Made by a program: the position numbers and the translations under genes. Below are positions 8,571-16,364 of a stretch of DNA of 39,095 bases, piece by piece (positions within the stretch are counted from its first letter, which is position 1; every line of letters begins with the position of its first letter). Below the pieces are notes generated by a model. That model was given only the letters and a program-made list of their open reading frames with translations. It was not told the origin of the DNA and searched no databases. The stretch is from Actinomycetota bacterium (GTDB taxonomy: Bacteria; Actinomycetota; Acidimicrobiia; Acidimicrobiales; CADCSY01), in the NCBI GenBank assembly GCA_019348495.1, contig JAHWJI010000011.1:1-39095 (forward strand), given 5' to 3'.

Positions 8571-9910
8571 GAGAACCTCTGGGCGCCGGGTGCCTGCACG
8601 CCGTGCTCGACGCCTCGCTGGACATCGGCGGCGCCGACGAGGTGGAGGCCCGGGCCGTGCACGCCTGGGGTGGCCTGGCCCGCTTCGCCCGCAGCGCCAT
8701 CCACCAACACGTCGCCACCGACGACACGTCGATCTCGGTGCGCGTGGTGACCGGCGGGCGCATCGGCGTGGCCTCCACCAACGACGCCACCCCTGCCGGG
8801 GCCGCGGGCGCCGCCGCTCGGGCCCTGGCCGCGGCCCGCCTGAGCCCGCCCGACCCCACCTACCCCGGGCTGGCCGGACCGGCGGCGCTGCCCGACATCG
8901 GCCGCCGCTTCGACGAGGCCACGGCCACGGCGTCGCCCGCTCTCCGGTCCCGGGCCGTGACCCAGCTCCTCGCCTGCCTGGGGCCCGGCCAGGTAGCTGC
9001 CGGGGCCATCTCCACCGGCGCCACCGAGGTCGCCCTGGTCACCACCGCCGGCGCCCGGCTGCATGGCGTGGCCACCCGCTCGGCGGCCAGCACCGTGGTC
9101 ATGGGGGGCGGCGCCAGCGGGCACGGCGAGGACGCGGCCGTCGCCCTGGACGATCTCTCGCCGGCGGAGGTCGGCGCCCGAGCAGCGCGAACTGCGGCCG
9201 CAGCCGTCGATCCCGTCACCGCCGAAGCAGGCACCTACGAGGTGGTCCTGTTGCCGGGGGCGGTGGCCACCCTGCTGGACCACCTCGCCTCCGCCTTCTC
9301 CGCCAAGGTGTTCGCCGAGGACCGTTCGCCCTTCAGCGGGCGCCTCGGCGAAGCGTGCGTCTCCCCGTTGCTCGACCTGGCCGACGACGCCCTGGGCGAG
9401 GGCGCCCTCGGTGTCGCCTTCGACGGCGAAGGCACCCCCCGCCAGCGGGTGACGTTGCTGGCCGGCGGCGCAGCGCGTGGCCTGGTCCACGACCGCACCA
9501 GCGCCGCCGCCGCCGGCACCGACTCAACCGGCCACGGCCTGGCCGCCCCCAACCCCTACGGGCCCGTAGCCGACCACCTGGTGCTGGCCCCGGGGAGCTC
9601 CGGCGTCGAGGAGCTCATCGCCGGGATCCAACGGGGCCTGGTCGTCACCCGCTTCTGGTACACCCGCGACGTCAACCCCAAGCGCACCCTCGTCACCGGC
9701 ATGACCCGCGACGGGACCTTCCTCATCGAAGGCGGACGACGGGGGCCGCCGGTGCGCAACCTGCGCTACAACCAGTCGATCATCGAGGCCCTGGCCGGCT
9801 GCGACGGGGTGGGTGACCAACTCGGGCACAGCAGCGACGAGGGCAGCGACATCCGGGCCCCGGCGCTTCGGTTGCGCTCGTTCTCCTTCACCTCGGCCTC
9901 GGACCACTGA
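8567..9910 (+). CDS. tldE: TldE/PmbA non-catalytic partner subunit
   Basis: The second subunit of the TldD/E protease. The fold is the same as TldD, but there is no HExxxH motif, as in all TldE proteins; it helps form the peptide channel. Typical segments are TEVALVTTAGARLHG near residue 150, a central LLPGAVATLLDHLASAFSAK, and the C-terminal GLVVTRFWYTRDVNPKRTLV followed by GMTRDGTFLIEGG. The 447-aa length is normal. I chose GTG 8567 rather than the long ORF-track start at 7631, because upstream is tldD read in the wrong frame, and because GTG 8567 makes a GTGA overlap with the tldD stop. Its stop overlaps the next gene's ATG (tgATG). Confidence 0.9.
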   Translation: MREPLGAGCLHAVLDASLDIGGADEVEARAVHAWGGLARFARSAIHQHVATDDTSISVRVVTGGRIGVASTNDATPAGAAGAAARALAAARLSPPDPTYPGLAGPAALPDIGRRFDEATATASPALRSRAVTQLLACLGPGQVAAGAISTGATEVALVTTAGARLHGVATRSAASTVVMGGGASGHGEDAAVALDDLSPAEVGARAARTAAAAVDPVTAEAGTYEVVLLPGAVATLLDHLASAFSAKVFAEDRSPFSGRLGEACVSPLLDLADDALGEGALGVAFDGEGTPRQRVTLLAGGAARGLVHDRTSAAAAGTDSTGHGLAAPNPYGPVADHLVLAPGSSGVEELIAGIQRGLVVTRFWYTRDVNPKRTLVTGMTRDGTFLIEGGRRGPPVRNLRYNQSIIEALAGCDGVGDQLGHSSDEGSDIRAPALRLRSFSFTSASDH

Positions 9911-10164
9911 TGGCGGTCGATCCAGTGCGGGAGCGGCGAGCCCGGGTGGACCGGGTCGCCGTGGCCGCCAAGCGAGTGGGCTACCTGCTGTTGGCGTCGG
10001 CCATCGTGGTGTTCCTGGCCGGGCTGGCCACCACCTTCAGCGAGACGGTCTCGTTCATCGTCGTTGCCTGCCTGTTGACCGGCTCGGTGATCCTCGCCCC
10101 GGCCATCATCGTCGCCTACGCCACCCGCTCGGCCGAGCGCCAGGACCGCGAGCGCGGCCTGTAG
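9910..10164 (+). CDS. Small two-helix membrane protein, hypothetical
   Basis: An 84-aa protein with a basic N-terminal ~22 residues (VRERRARVDRVAVAAKRVG). It has two hydrophobic helices, at ~25-43 and ~50-70, and a charged tail (RSAERQDRERGL). I recognise no family. Both ends should be cytoplasmic by the positive-inside rule. Its ATG overlaps the tldE stop, so it appears to be the last gene of the DUF5317-GT-tldD-tldE transcription unit. A membrane anchor or partner role is possible but not shown. Confidence 0.7.
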   Translation: MAVDPVRERRARVDRVAVAAKRVGYLLLASAIVVFLAGLATTFSETVSFIVVACLLTGSVILAPAIIVAYATRSAERQDRERGL

Positions 10165-10201
10165 CCCGTCGCTGTCCCAAGCCGGCGGTACTCTCGGCCG
10201 C

Positions 10202-10378
10202 ATGGCCCTGGCCACCCGCATGAGCGCGGCCGAGTGCCTCGCGACCCACGAAGATCACCCCGAGCGCAGGGAACTCATCGACGGAGCTGCCCGCCTCGAG
10301 GTGGCCGAGACGGAGGTGTTGACGTCACCGCCGCTCCCCGGCTTCGCCCTAGAGGTGCGCTCGAGCTTCGGGCGGTGA
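10202..10378 (+). pseudogene. Uma2-family mini-gene with the middle deleted
   Basis: The ORF encodes 58 aa. Its first ~28 residues (MSAAECLATHEDHPERRELIDGA from residue 7) match the start of Uma2 (DUF820) proteins, where an EDHPRRELIDG block begins the PD-(D/E)xK-like nuclease fold. Its last ~25 residues (LTSPPLPGFALEVRSSF) match the C-terminal end of the same family. The intervening ~130 residues, with the catalytic core, are absent, yet the reading frame is kept. It cannot be an active nuclease. Its stop overlaps the GTG of the downstream dehydrogenase (GTGA). Family assignment is from memory of the motifs. Confidence 0.6.
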
Positions 10379-11298
10379 CGGAGCCTCACGGCACCCTCGC
10401 CTGCGCCCTGGCACCGGGCCACCCACCGGCCCTGGCGGCGGCCATCACCACCGGAGGCGGCCAGGTGGTCGGCCCCAACGGGGCCGAGGCGCTGGTGTGG
10501 ACCGATCCCACCGATGTCGACGGGCTGCGGGCCCTGCTCGCCGACGCTCCCGCCATCCGCTGGGTCCAGCTCCCCTTCGCCGGCGTCGACACCTTCGCCT
10601 CCATCCTCGGCGACGGCCGCACCTGGACCAGCGCCAAGGGCGCCTACGCCGAGCCCGTGGCCGAGCACGCCCTGGCTCTCGGCCTCGCCGGCCTCCGCGG
10701 GCTGCCGGCTCGGGCCCGGGCTTCCTCGTGGGGCGCAGCGGCAGGTCGGCGGCTCGCGGGCCAACGCGTCGTCATCGTCGGCGGGGGCAGCATCACCCGG
10801 GCGTTGCTGGCCCTGCTGGCACCCTTCGAGGTCGAGGCCACGGTGGTGCGCCGCCACGTCGCCCCCCTCGACGGCGCTCATCACGTGGTCGGTCCCGACC
10901 GGCTCCACGACGTGCTGCCCGGCGCCGCCCTGGTCGTGCTGACCCTGGCCCTCACCCCGCAGACCACGCGCATCATCGACGCTGATGCCCTCGAGCGGGT
11001 GGACGGCGACGCCTGGCTGGTCAATGTGGCTCGGGGCGCCCATGTGGCCACCGACGCCCTGGTGGCCGCGCTGCAGGAGGGCGCCATCGGTGGCGCCGCC
11101 CTCGACGTCACCGACCCTGAGCCTCTCCCAGGCGACCATCCCCTGTGGCGGCTGGACAACTGCCTCATCACCCCACACGTGGCCAACACCTGGGAGATGG
11201 CCGAGCCGCTCCTGGCCGAGCGCATCAGGGCCAACGTCGAGCGCTTCCGCCAGGGCGAACCGCTCCTCGGCCTGGTCGACCCCGCCCTGGGCTACTGA
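10375..11298 (+). CDS. D-isomer-specific 2-hydroxyacid dehydrogenase
   Basis: An NAD(P)-dependent oxidoreductase of the D-2-hydroxyacid dehydrogenase family, cytoplasmic, ~307 aa. The Rossmann segment LAGQRVVIVGGGSITRALLALL starts near residue 124; the glycine loop reads GGGSIT instead of GxGxxG. A second family signature, LVNVARGAHVATDALVAAL, holds the substrate-binding arginine. The DPEPLPGDHPLW...ITPHVANTWEM block carries the catalytic Glu and His near residues 250-275. The substrate is unknown. GTG 10375 is chosen for its GTGA overlap with the Uma2 remnant; the frame is open further upstream to 10234. A 12-bp inverted repeat begins 16 bp after its stop and may terminate it. Confidence 0.85.
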   Translation: MTEPHGTLACALAPGHPPALAAAITTGGGQVVGPNGAEALVWTDPTDVDGLRALLADAPAIRWVQLPFAGVDTFASILGDGRTWTSAKGAYAEPVAEHALALGLAGLRGLPARARASSWGAAAGRRLAGQRVVIVGGGSITRALLALLAPFEVEATVVRRHVAPLDGAHHVVGPDRLHDVLPGAALVVLTLALTPQTTRIIDADALERVDGDAWLVNVARGAHVATDALVAALQEGAIGGAALDVTDPEPLPGDHPLWRLDNCLITPHVANTWEMAEPLLAERIRANVERFRQGEPLLGLVDPALGY

Positions 11299-11313
11299 GC
11301 CGGTCACCACCGC

Positions 11314-11362
11314 TTCTGGCAGTGGGATCGGTGTGCTGACCGCAACGTTTCCACTGCCAGAA
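11314..11362. terminator. Perfect 12-bp inverted repeat, candidate terminator or operator
   Basis: ttctggcagtgg (11314-11325) and ccactgccagaa (11351-11362) are exact reverse complements with a 25-base spacer. It lies 15 bp after the dehydrogenase stop and 85 bp before the alcohol dehydrogenase start. There is no T-run, so factor-independent termination is uncertain; the symmetry would also suit a regulator binding site. Confidence 0.5.
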
Positions 11363-11409
11363 CGAGGGCGTGAGCCAGAACGAGGGCGTGAGCCAGGACG
11401 AAGGCGTGA
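11356..11409 (+). repeat. Three tandem 18-bp units
   Basis: Units of gccagaacgagggcgtga run at 11356-11373 and 11374-11391 (identical) and 11392-11409 (two changes). The first unit overlaps the right arm of the inverted repeat. They lie in the leader of the alcohol dehydrogenase gene. Because 18 is a multiple of three, the downstream frame stays open through them, but each unit also contains tga in another frame. Confidence 0.85.
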
Positions 11410-11446
11410 GGAAGCCCCGCCGGGGCGCTGGCCTACGCTGGCGGAC

Positions 11447-12550
11447 GTGCGGGCAGCGGTGCTGAACCAGGTCGGTGCGGCGCTGGAGATCCGCGACGAC
11501 GTGGAGGTGGAGGCGCCCCGCACCGGCGAGGTGCTGGTCCGCTACCGGGCGTCGGGTGTGTGCCACACCGACCTGTCGGTGCAGACGGGAACCCTGGTGC
11601 TCAACTGCCCGATGGTGCTCGGCCACGAGGGGGCCGGGGTGGTCGAGGAGGTGGGCGACGGGGTCGACGACCTCCGCCCCGGCGACCATGTGGTCGTCTC
11701 GTGGGTGCCCCAGTGCGGCCGGTGCTGGTTCTGCCTGCGGCGCGAAGGCCACCTGTGCGAGAACGCCAACGCCGCCCTGGTCACCGGCGGCCTGCTCGAT
11801 GGCAGTCACCGCTTCTCCTCCCGGGGGGCGCCGCTCTATCAGATGGCGGCGTCGGGGACCTTCAGCGAGATGGCGGTCGTGCCCGCCGTGGGGGCCGTCA
11901 AGATCCCCCCCGACGTGCCCTTCCCCCTGGCTGCCCTCATCGGCTGTGGGGTGCTCACCGGCGTGGGCGCCGCCTTCCACACCGCCGACGTCCAGCCCGG
12001 CGCCAGCGTCGCCGTGGTCGGCTGCGGCGGGGTCGGCCTCAACATCGTCCAGGGCGCACGCATGCGGCGGGCTGAGCAGATCATCGCCGTGGACCTCCAG
12101 CCGGCCAAGCTGGCCCTGGCCGAGGAGCTGGGCGCCACCCACCTGGTCGACGCCGGTGCCGGCGACGCCGTGAGCCGGGTGCGGGAGCTCACCGGCGAGC
12201 GCGGGGTCGACGTGGCCTTCGAGGCCGTCGGCCTGGCCGCCACCATCGAAGCGACCATCGCCATGGCCCGGCGAGGGGGTCAGTCCGTGCTGGTGGGCAT
12301 CCCGAGCATGGACGTGATGGTGGAGCTGCCCGCCTTCCTCGGCCTGGTGCTCTCGGCCAAGACGGTCACCGGCTGTTGGTACGGGTCGTCCAACACCCGC
12401 ACGGATGTGGCCCACCTCGTCGAGCTCTACCGCAGCGGCCAGCTCCGGCTCGAGCCCCTCGTGTCCCGTACGGTCGGCCTGGGCGAGGTGAACCAGGCCC
12501 TGGCGGCGTTGGCCGCCGGGGAGGTGGCTCGCACCGTCATCGAGCACTGA
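11447..12550 (+). CDS. Zinc-dependent alcohol dehydrogenase
   Basis: A medium-chain zinc alcohol dehydrogenase of 367 aa that oxidises or reduces an alcohol/aldehyde with NAD(P), cytoplasmic. Catalytic zinc ligands: Cys in SGVCHTDLS (near residue 38), His in LGHEGAGVVEEVG and a later Cys. The structural zinc loop CGRCWFCLRREGHLC has all four cysteines in the expected spacing. The Rossmann motif VVGCGGVGLNIVQGA is near residue 190. The large structural loop and the IGCGVLTGVGAA segment place it near class III/NDMA- or mycothiol-type enzymes; the substrate is unknown. GTG 11447 (MRAAVLNQVG) fits the family N-terminus; the frame is open far upstream through the tandem repeats, which is not coding. 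Confidence 0.9.
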   Translation: MRAAVLNQVGAALEIRDDVEVEAPRTGEVLVRYRASGVCHTDLSVQTGTLVLNCPMVLGHEGAGVVEEVGDGVDDLRPGDHVVVSWVPQCGRCWFCLRREGHLCENANAALVTGGLLDGSHRFSSRGAPLYQMAASGTFSEMAVVPAVGAVKIPPDVPFPLAALIGCGVLTGVGAAFHTADVQPGASVAVVGCGGVGLNIVQGARMRRAEQIIAVDLQPAKLALAEELGATHLVDAGAGDAVSRVRELTGERGVDVAFEAVGLAATIEATIAMARRGGQSVLVGIPSMDVMVELPAFLGLVLSAKTVTGCWYGSSNTRTDVAHLVELYRSGQLRLEPLVSRTVGLGEVNQALAALAAGEVARTVIEH

Positions 12551-12630
12551 GGCCGCGCGCCCTCCAGAGAGCCCGGTGCGGCCGCAGTTCAGCCTCGACG
12601 GCCGAGCGTGGCCAACACCCGGGTCCGGCG

Positions 12631-12836
12631 GTCGGAGCCGTCTGGGGCCTCGACGCCCGGCTTGCAGATTCCCTCCATGTGGATCGGTTCGCCGAAGCCG
12701 GCGATCCCGGCCTCCAGCTGGTCGACCTCAGCAGCGGTGCGGGAACCTGGCTGACGTTGCCGCCGAGCTCGGATACGCCGACCAATCCCACTTCACCCAC
12801 GACTTCCACACCGTCACGGGCATGACCCCCGGCGGT
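12631..12836 (+). pseudogene. AraC-family regulator remnant
   Basis: Two pieces in different frames. Bases 12631-12738 read GAVWGLDARLADSL...EAGDPGLQLVDL, resembling the end of the N-terminal domain of DUF6597-type AraC regulators (a VWG...L.ERLA..DP..RL pattern). Bases 12744-12833 read NLADVAAELGYADQSHFTHDF, then HTVTGMTPG, the second helix-turn-helix and AraC signature. The ~80-100 residues normally between them, including the first DNA-binding helix pair, are gone and the frame changes. No start or stop is preserved. It begins 80 bp after the alcohol dehydrogenase stop. The AraC C-terminal signature is secure; the upstream piece is less so. Confidence 0.65.
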
Positions 12837-12876
12837 TCGCCCGAGGCCGTGCCCCCGCGGCAGGCTCTGCAGAGGT

Positions 12877-13249
12877 TCACGGGAAGCCGGGAGGAGCGAC
12901 CACCCCGTAGTCGTCCTCGCAGACGATCTCGAAGGCAGGGAGCAGGGTCGTCAGGCGGGCGACGAACTGCTCGCGGGTGAGCCCACCCCGGTCCTTCTCG
13001 GCGACCACCGCGCTCGAGCTCCTCGACGATGGCGGCCAACTGTGGTCCGGCCACCCGGGCCCGCTCCAGCGAGGGGACCGTGTTCGGGTCGGAGAACAGC
13101 GACTCGCAGACCTCCCGCCCGGCCACCTGCGCCTCCGGGGACAGCGTGGTGGTGGTGACCCGGTCAGCGTCGGCATCCCCCCCGCCCCCGCATGCGGAGA
13201 TGACGGCGACGCCGAGCAGCGGGCCCAGCACCACGACGCCACGCTTCAC
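12877..13249 (-). pseudogene. Small lipoprotein with a single frameshift
   Basis: From GTG 13249 the protein reads MKRGVVVLGPLLGVAVISACG, a signal peptide with a lipobox-like ISAC cysteine, then an Asp/Thr-rich linker and EAQVAGREVCESLFSDPNT. After VEELER (near base 13008) this frame turns into Arg-rich noise. A one-base shift restores VVAEKDRGGLTREQFVARL and a natural end, EDDYGVVAPPGFP. So this is a ~125-residue exported lipoprotein interrupted by a 1-nt indel, either real or a sequencing error. GTG 13249 is preferred over ATG 13255: GGAGGAG (13262-13256) lies 6 nt before the GTG but directly abuts the ATG. Function unknown. The ORF-track version (12728-13255) includes the shifted tail. Confidence 0.65.
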
Positions 13250-13403
13250 GGCCATCTCCTCCCCGGTCGAAACGGCTCAGGGTAGGGCACAGGCTCGTGC
13301 CCGAGGCGGACTCGGGGCGACAACCCTACGTCCAGGGCCTAGTCTGGTCACGTAGTCCTCAAAGAGGGGCGCAACTCGAGGGCGGCTGGGGAGGGAGGTT
13401 GTG

Positions 13404-14912
13404 ATGTTGACCGACGCCGAACTGGTGGACGGAGTGGTCGCCGGCTACGACGATGCCTTCGCGCAGCTCTACGAGCGCCACTCGGTGGCCGCCTGGCGCC
13501 TGGGCCAGACCGTCACCGGCAACGCCGACGACGCCGCCGACGCCGTCTCCGAGGCCTTCGCCCGGGTGCTCGTGGCCGTGCGCGCCGGCCACCTCGACAA
13601 GGGTGGCTCCTTTCGCTCCTACCTGCTCACCGCCACCCGCAACGCCGCCCTCGACAACATCCGCAAGACGAGTCGGACCCGGCCCACCGACCAGGAGCAC
13701 CTGAGCGAGTACGAGTCCACCTCCCCCACCCCGCCAGAGCACCTGACGCACGACGAAGAGGCCTCCCTGGTGGCCGAGGCCTTCCGCAACCTGCCCGAGC
13801 GGTGGCGATCGGTCCTGTGGCTCACCGAGGTCGAGGGCGTGGCCACCAAAGACGCCGCCCATCGCCTGGGCCTGACACCCAACGGAGCCGCCCAGCTGGC
13901 GGTGCGGGCCCGCACCGGCCTCCGGGAGCGCTTCCTCCAGGCCCATCTGCGCAAGACCGTCGAGCCCCGGTGCCGTACCACCGTCGACCGGCTGGGCGCC
14001 TACGTCGGGGGTGGACTGTCGCCGCGCGACCTGGCCAAGGTCGACCAGCACCTCGCCGGTTGCACCTCCTGCGAGACCCGGCGCAAGGAGTTGGAGGACG
14101 TCGGCACGTGCCTGCGCCGGGCCGCCCTGCCGGTGCCCCTGGCCCTGGCCGGCAGCCTCGGTGCCGCGGGGACGCCGGCGCTGTTCGGCGCCGGCGGCAA
14201 GGTGGCCAAGGCCATGACGTGGGTGCAGGAGGTCTGGGTCCAGAAGGCCGCGGCTGCGGCTGCGGCCGGCATCCTCGCCGTGGGGGCTGGCGGTGCCTAC
14301 TTCGCCGGCGTCGACCAGGAGCAGGCGGTGCCCGAGCCCTCCCCCACGCTGGTGTCCGGGGACCAGGCCGAGGCCACGGCGCTGGTGTCGACCGACGTCG
14401 CCGAGGCCGGCCCGGTCTTCGACCAGGCGCCTGCGGTCGAGGCGTCCCCGGCGCCGCCGGCGGCACCGTTGCCGGTCGAGCCCGCCGGCGAGGTCCCCGA
14501 GGCCGAGTGCACCGTGGCCAACGTGGGAGGCGGCTCGGCCGGGGGCACCTCCCTGCAGGGACAAGGTGGTGCCTCGGCGGCCACCCAGGAGACAGGCGGT
14601 GCCGGCCGCACCGGCGGCGACACCGACCAGGAGCCCAGGGTCGCCATCGACAGCGCCCTCGACCCCGGCGAGGGTGCGCCCGAAGAACCGCCGTCAGTGG
14701 AGATCCGCGGCGAGGTTCCCGTGGGAGAGGCGGCCGCCCGGATGGCCCTCACCGGCGACATGGCCGCCGGGGGCGGCGTGGGCCTCGACGCCGGCTTGGC
14801 CGAACGGGCCCACCGCACCGCCGGCTGCTCCGGTGGCCTCCAGGCCGGCGTGGGTGTGGGCGGCGACGGCGCCGTCACTCCCGGGGTGGGTGCCGAGCTT
14901 CCCTCGGGTTGA
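13404..14912 (+). CDS. ECF-like sigma factor fused to zinc-finger/TM anti-sigma-like tail
   Basis: A 502-aa protein. Residues ~8-95 are sigma region 2 (AFAQLYERHSVAAWRLG... NADDAADAVSEAFARVL ...FRSYLLTATRNAALDNIR). Residues ~115-180 are region 4 (FRNLPERWRSVLWLTEVEG ...AHRLGLTPNGAAQLAVRAR). Residues 190-223 form a putative zinc finger (Cys190, His216, Cys220, Cys223; HLAGCTSC) as in anti-sigma factors. A hydrophobic helix follows at ~281-302, then a ~200-residue acidic, Ala/Pro/Gly-rich tail that should be outside the cell. It thus joins promoter recognition to a membrane-anchored ZAS-like inhibitor module in one chain. ATG 13404 is chosen over GTG 13401 because GGAGG ends 5 nt before it. Convergent with cysS. 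Confidence 0.85.
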   Translation: MLTDAELVDGVVAGYDDAFAQLYERHSVAAWRLGQTVTGNADDAADAVSEAFARVLVAVRAGHLDKGGSFRSYLLTATRNAALDNIRKTSRTRPTDQEHLSEYESTSPTPPEHLTHDEEASLVAEAFRNLPERWRSVLWLTEVEGVATKDAAHRLGLTPNGAAQLAVRARTGLRERFLQAHLRKTVEPRCRTTVDRLGAYVGGGLSPRDLAKVDQHLAGCTSCETRRKELEDVGTCLRRAALPVPLALAGSLGAAGTPALFGAGGKVAKAMTWVQEVWVQKAAAAAAAGILAVGAGGAYFAGVDQEQAVPEPSPTLVSGDQAEATALVSTDVAEAGPVFDQAPAVEASPAPPAAPLPVEPAGEVPEAECTVANVGGGSAGGTSLQGQGGASAATQETGGAGRTGGDTDQEPRVAIDSALDPGEGAPEEPPSVEIRGEVPVGEAAARMALTGDMAAGGGVGLDAGLAERAHRTAGCSGGLQAGVGVGGDGAVTPGVGAELPSG

Positions 14913-14946
14913 GACCGGTCCGGCCCCGTCCCTGGTGCCGGCGTCC

Positions 14947-16305
14947 CTAGTGGCGGCGGACCCGGGTGCCGGTGGGCGTGTCCTCGACCACCCACCCCTT
15001 GGCCACCAGTTCGTCCCGGGCGGCGTCGGCCGTGGCCCAGTCGCCGCCCCCTCGGGCCCGGTCCCGCCGGGTGACCAGGGCCTCGGTGGCGGCATCGAGG
15101 TCGTCGTCGCCGCCGCCGAGGGCCAGGCCCACGGCCTGGACCACCTCCCGCAGGGCCGCCACCAGCGGCGCAGCCCCTTCGAGGTCGCCGGCGTCGAGGG
15201 CGACGTTGGCCCGCCGGTTGAGCTCGAAGACCAGGGCCATGGCCGCCGGGGTGTCGAGATCGTCGTCCATGGCGGCCCGAAAGCGGGCCAGGGCCTCGGC
15301 ATCGGGCGACACGTCGGCCAGCCCCACCTCCACCGCTCGCCGGGCCAGGTTGTCGAGGCGCTCGAGGGCGGCGGTGGCGTCGGCCGTGGTGGCCGGGGTC
15401 ACCTCGAGCGGTGAGCGGTAGTGGGCCCGTAGCACGAGCAGCCGGTAGGCCCGGCTGTCGACCCGAGCCAGCAGGTCGGTGAGGGAGGTGAAGTTGCCGA
15501 GCGACTTGCTCATCTTCTCGCCCTCGACCACGACCCAGCCGTTGTGGACCCAGTGCCGGGCGAAGGCCCGGCCGAGCGCCAGCGCCTGGGCCCGCTCGTT
15601 CTCGTGGTGGGGGAAGGCCAGGTCGGCGCCCCCGCCGTGGATGTCGAAGCCCTCGCCCAGCAGGTCGAGGGCCATGGCCACGCACTCGGTGTGCCACCCC
15701 GGCCGGCCCGGTCCCCATGGGGAGTCCCACGACGGCTCCCCCGCCTTGGCCTTCTTCCACAGGGCGAAGTCGAGGGGGGAGCGCTTGTGCTCGTCGACGT
15801 CCACCCGGGCGCCCGAGCGCAGCGTGTCGAGGGGCTGGCGGGCCAGCAGGCCGTAGCCGTCGACGTGGTCCACGCCCAGGTAGACGCCGTCACCGGTCGA
15901 GTAGGCGACGTCGGCGGCGACGAGCTGGCCGATGAGCTCGACCATGCGCCCCACGTAGGCGGTGGCGTGGGGGTCGGCGTCGGGACGGCGGACCCCGAGG
16001 GCGTCGACCGCCTCGTTCCAGACGGTCTCGTACTCCCGGGCCACCTCCGCCTCGCTGCGGCCTTCGGCCTGGGCCCGGCTGATGATCTTGTCGTCGACGT
16101 CGGTGATGTTGGACACGTAGCGAACCTCGTACCCGCGCCACTCGAGGTACCGGCGCAGCACGTCGAACACGAGCACGAAGCGGCCGTGGCCCAGGTGGGG
16201 GACGTCGTAGACGGTGGGGCCGCACACGTACATCGACACCTTGCCCGGCTCCCGCAGCTCGAGGGGCCGCACGGTACCGGTGGCCGTGTCGTGAAGGCGC
16301 AGCAT
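14947..16305 (-). CDS. cysS: Cysteine--tRNA ligase
   Basis: Class I aminoacyl-tRNA synthetase that charges tRNA-Cys in the cytoplasm. MYVCGPTVYDVPHLGHGR holds the zinc-binding Cys28 and the HIGH-type motif HLGH at 37-40. WHTEC (near residue 210) and FPHHENE supply further zinc ligands, and EKMSKSLGN (near residue 268) is the KMSKS loop. At 452 aa it is close to normal. The opening motif and the SLGN after KMSKS favour CysS over the mycothiol ligase MshC, whose loop is typically MSKSRGN. It is divergent from valS with 59 bp between the starts. Elsewhere in Actinobacteria cysS often follows ispF; here it is ~10 kb away. Confidence 0.93.
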   Translation of the reverse strand: MLRLHDTATGTVRPLELREPGKVSMYVCGPTVYDVPHLGHGRFVLVFDVLRRYLEWRGYEVRYVSNITDVDDKIISRAQAEGRSEAEVAREYETVWNEAVDALGVRRPDADPHATAYVGRMVELIGQLVAADVAYSTGDGVYLGVDHVDGYGLLARQPLDTLRSGARVDVDEHKRSPLDFALWKKAKAGEPSWDSPWGPGRPGWHTECVAMALDLLGEGFDIHGGGADLAFPHHENERAQALALGRAFARHWVHNGWVVVEGEKMSKSLGNFTSLTDLLARVDSRAYRLLVLRAHYRSPLEVTPATTADATAALERLDNLARRAVEVGLADVSPDAEALARFRAAMDDDLDTPAAMALVFELNRRANVALDAGDLEGAAPLVAALREVVQAVGLALGGGDDDLDAATEALVTRRDRARGGGDWATADAARDELVAKGWVVEDTPTGTRVRRH

Positions 16306-16364
16306 CGAGCGGGCACGTTATCGAGTGCTCCTCGCCGGCCCTCCCCCATTAGCGTTGACCGGCC

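Noticed and set aside
12877-13255. Programmed frameshift in the lipoprotein
   Set aside because: No slippery heptamer or downstream structure that I can recognise; an indel is simpler.
14947-16305. MshC (mycothiol cysteine ligase) instead of CysS
   Set aside because: The KMSKS loop is EKMSKSLGN and the opening is MYVCGPTVYD, which fit CysS; MshC usually has MSKSRGN and CGITPYDA.
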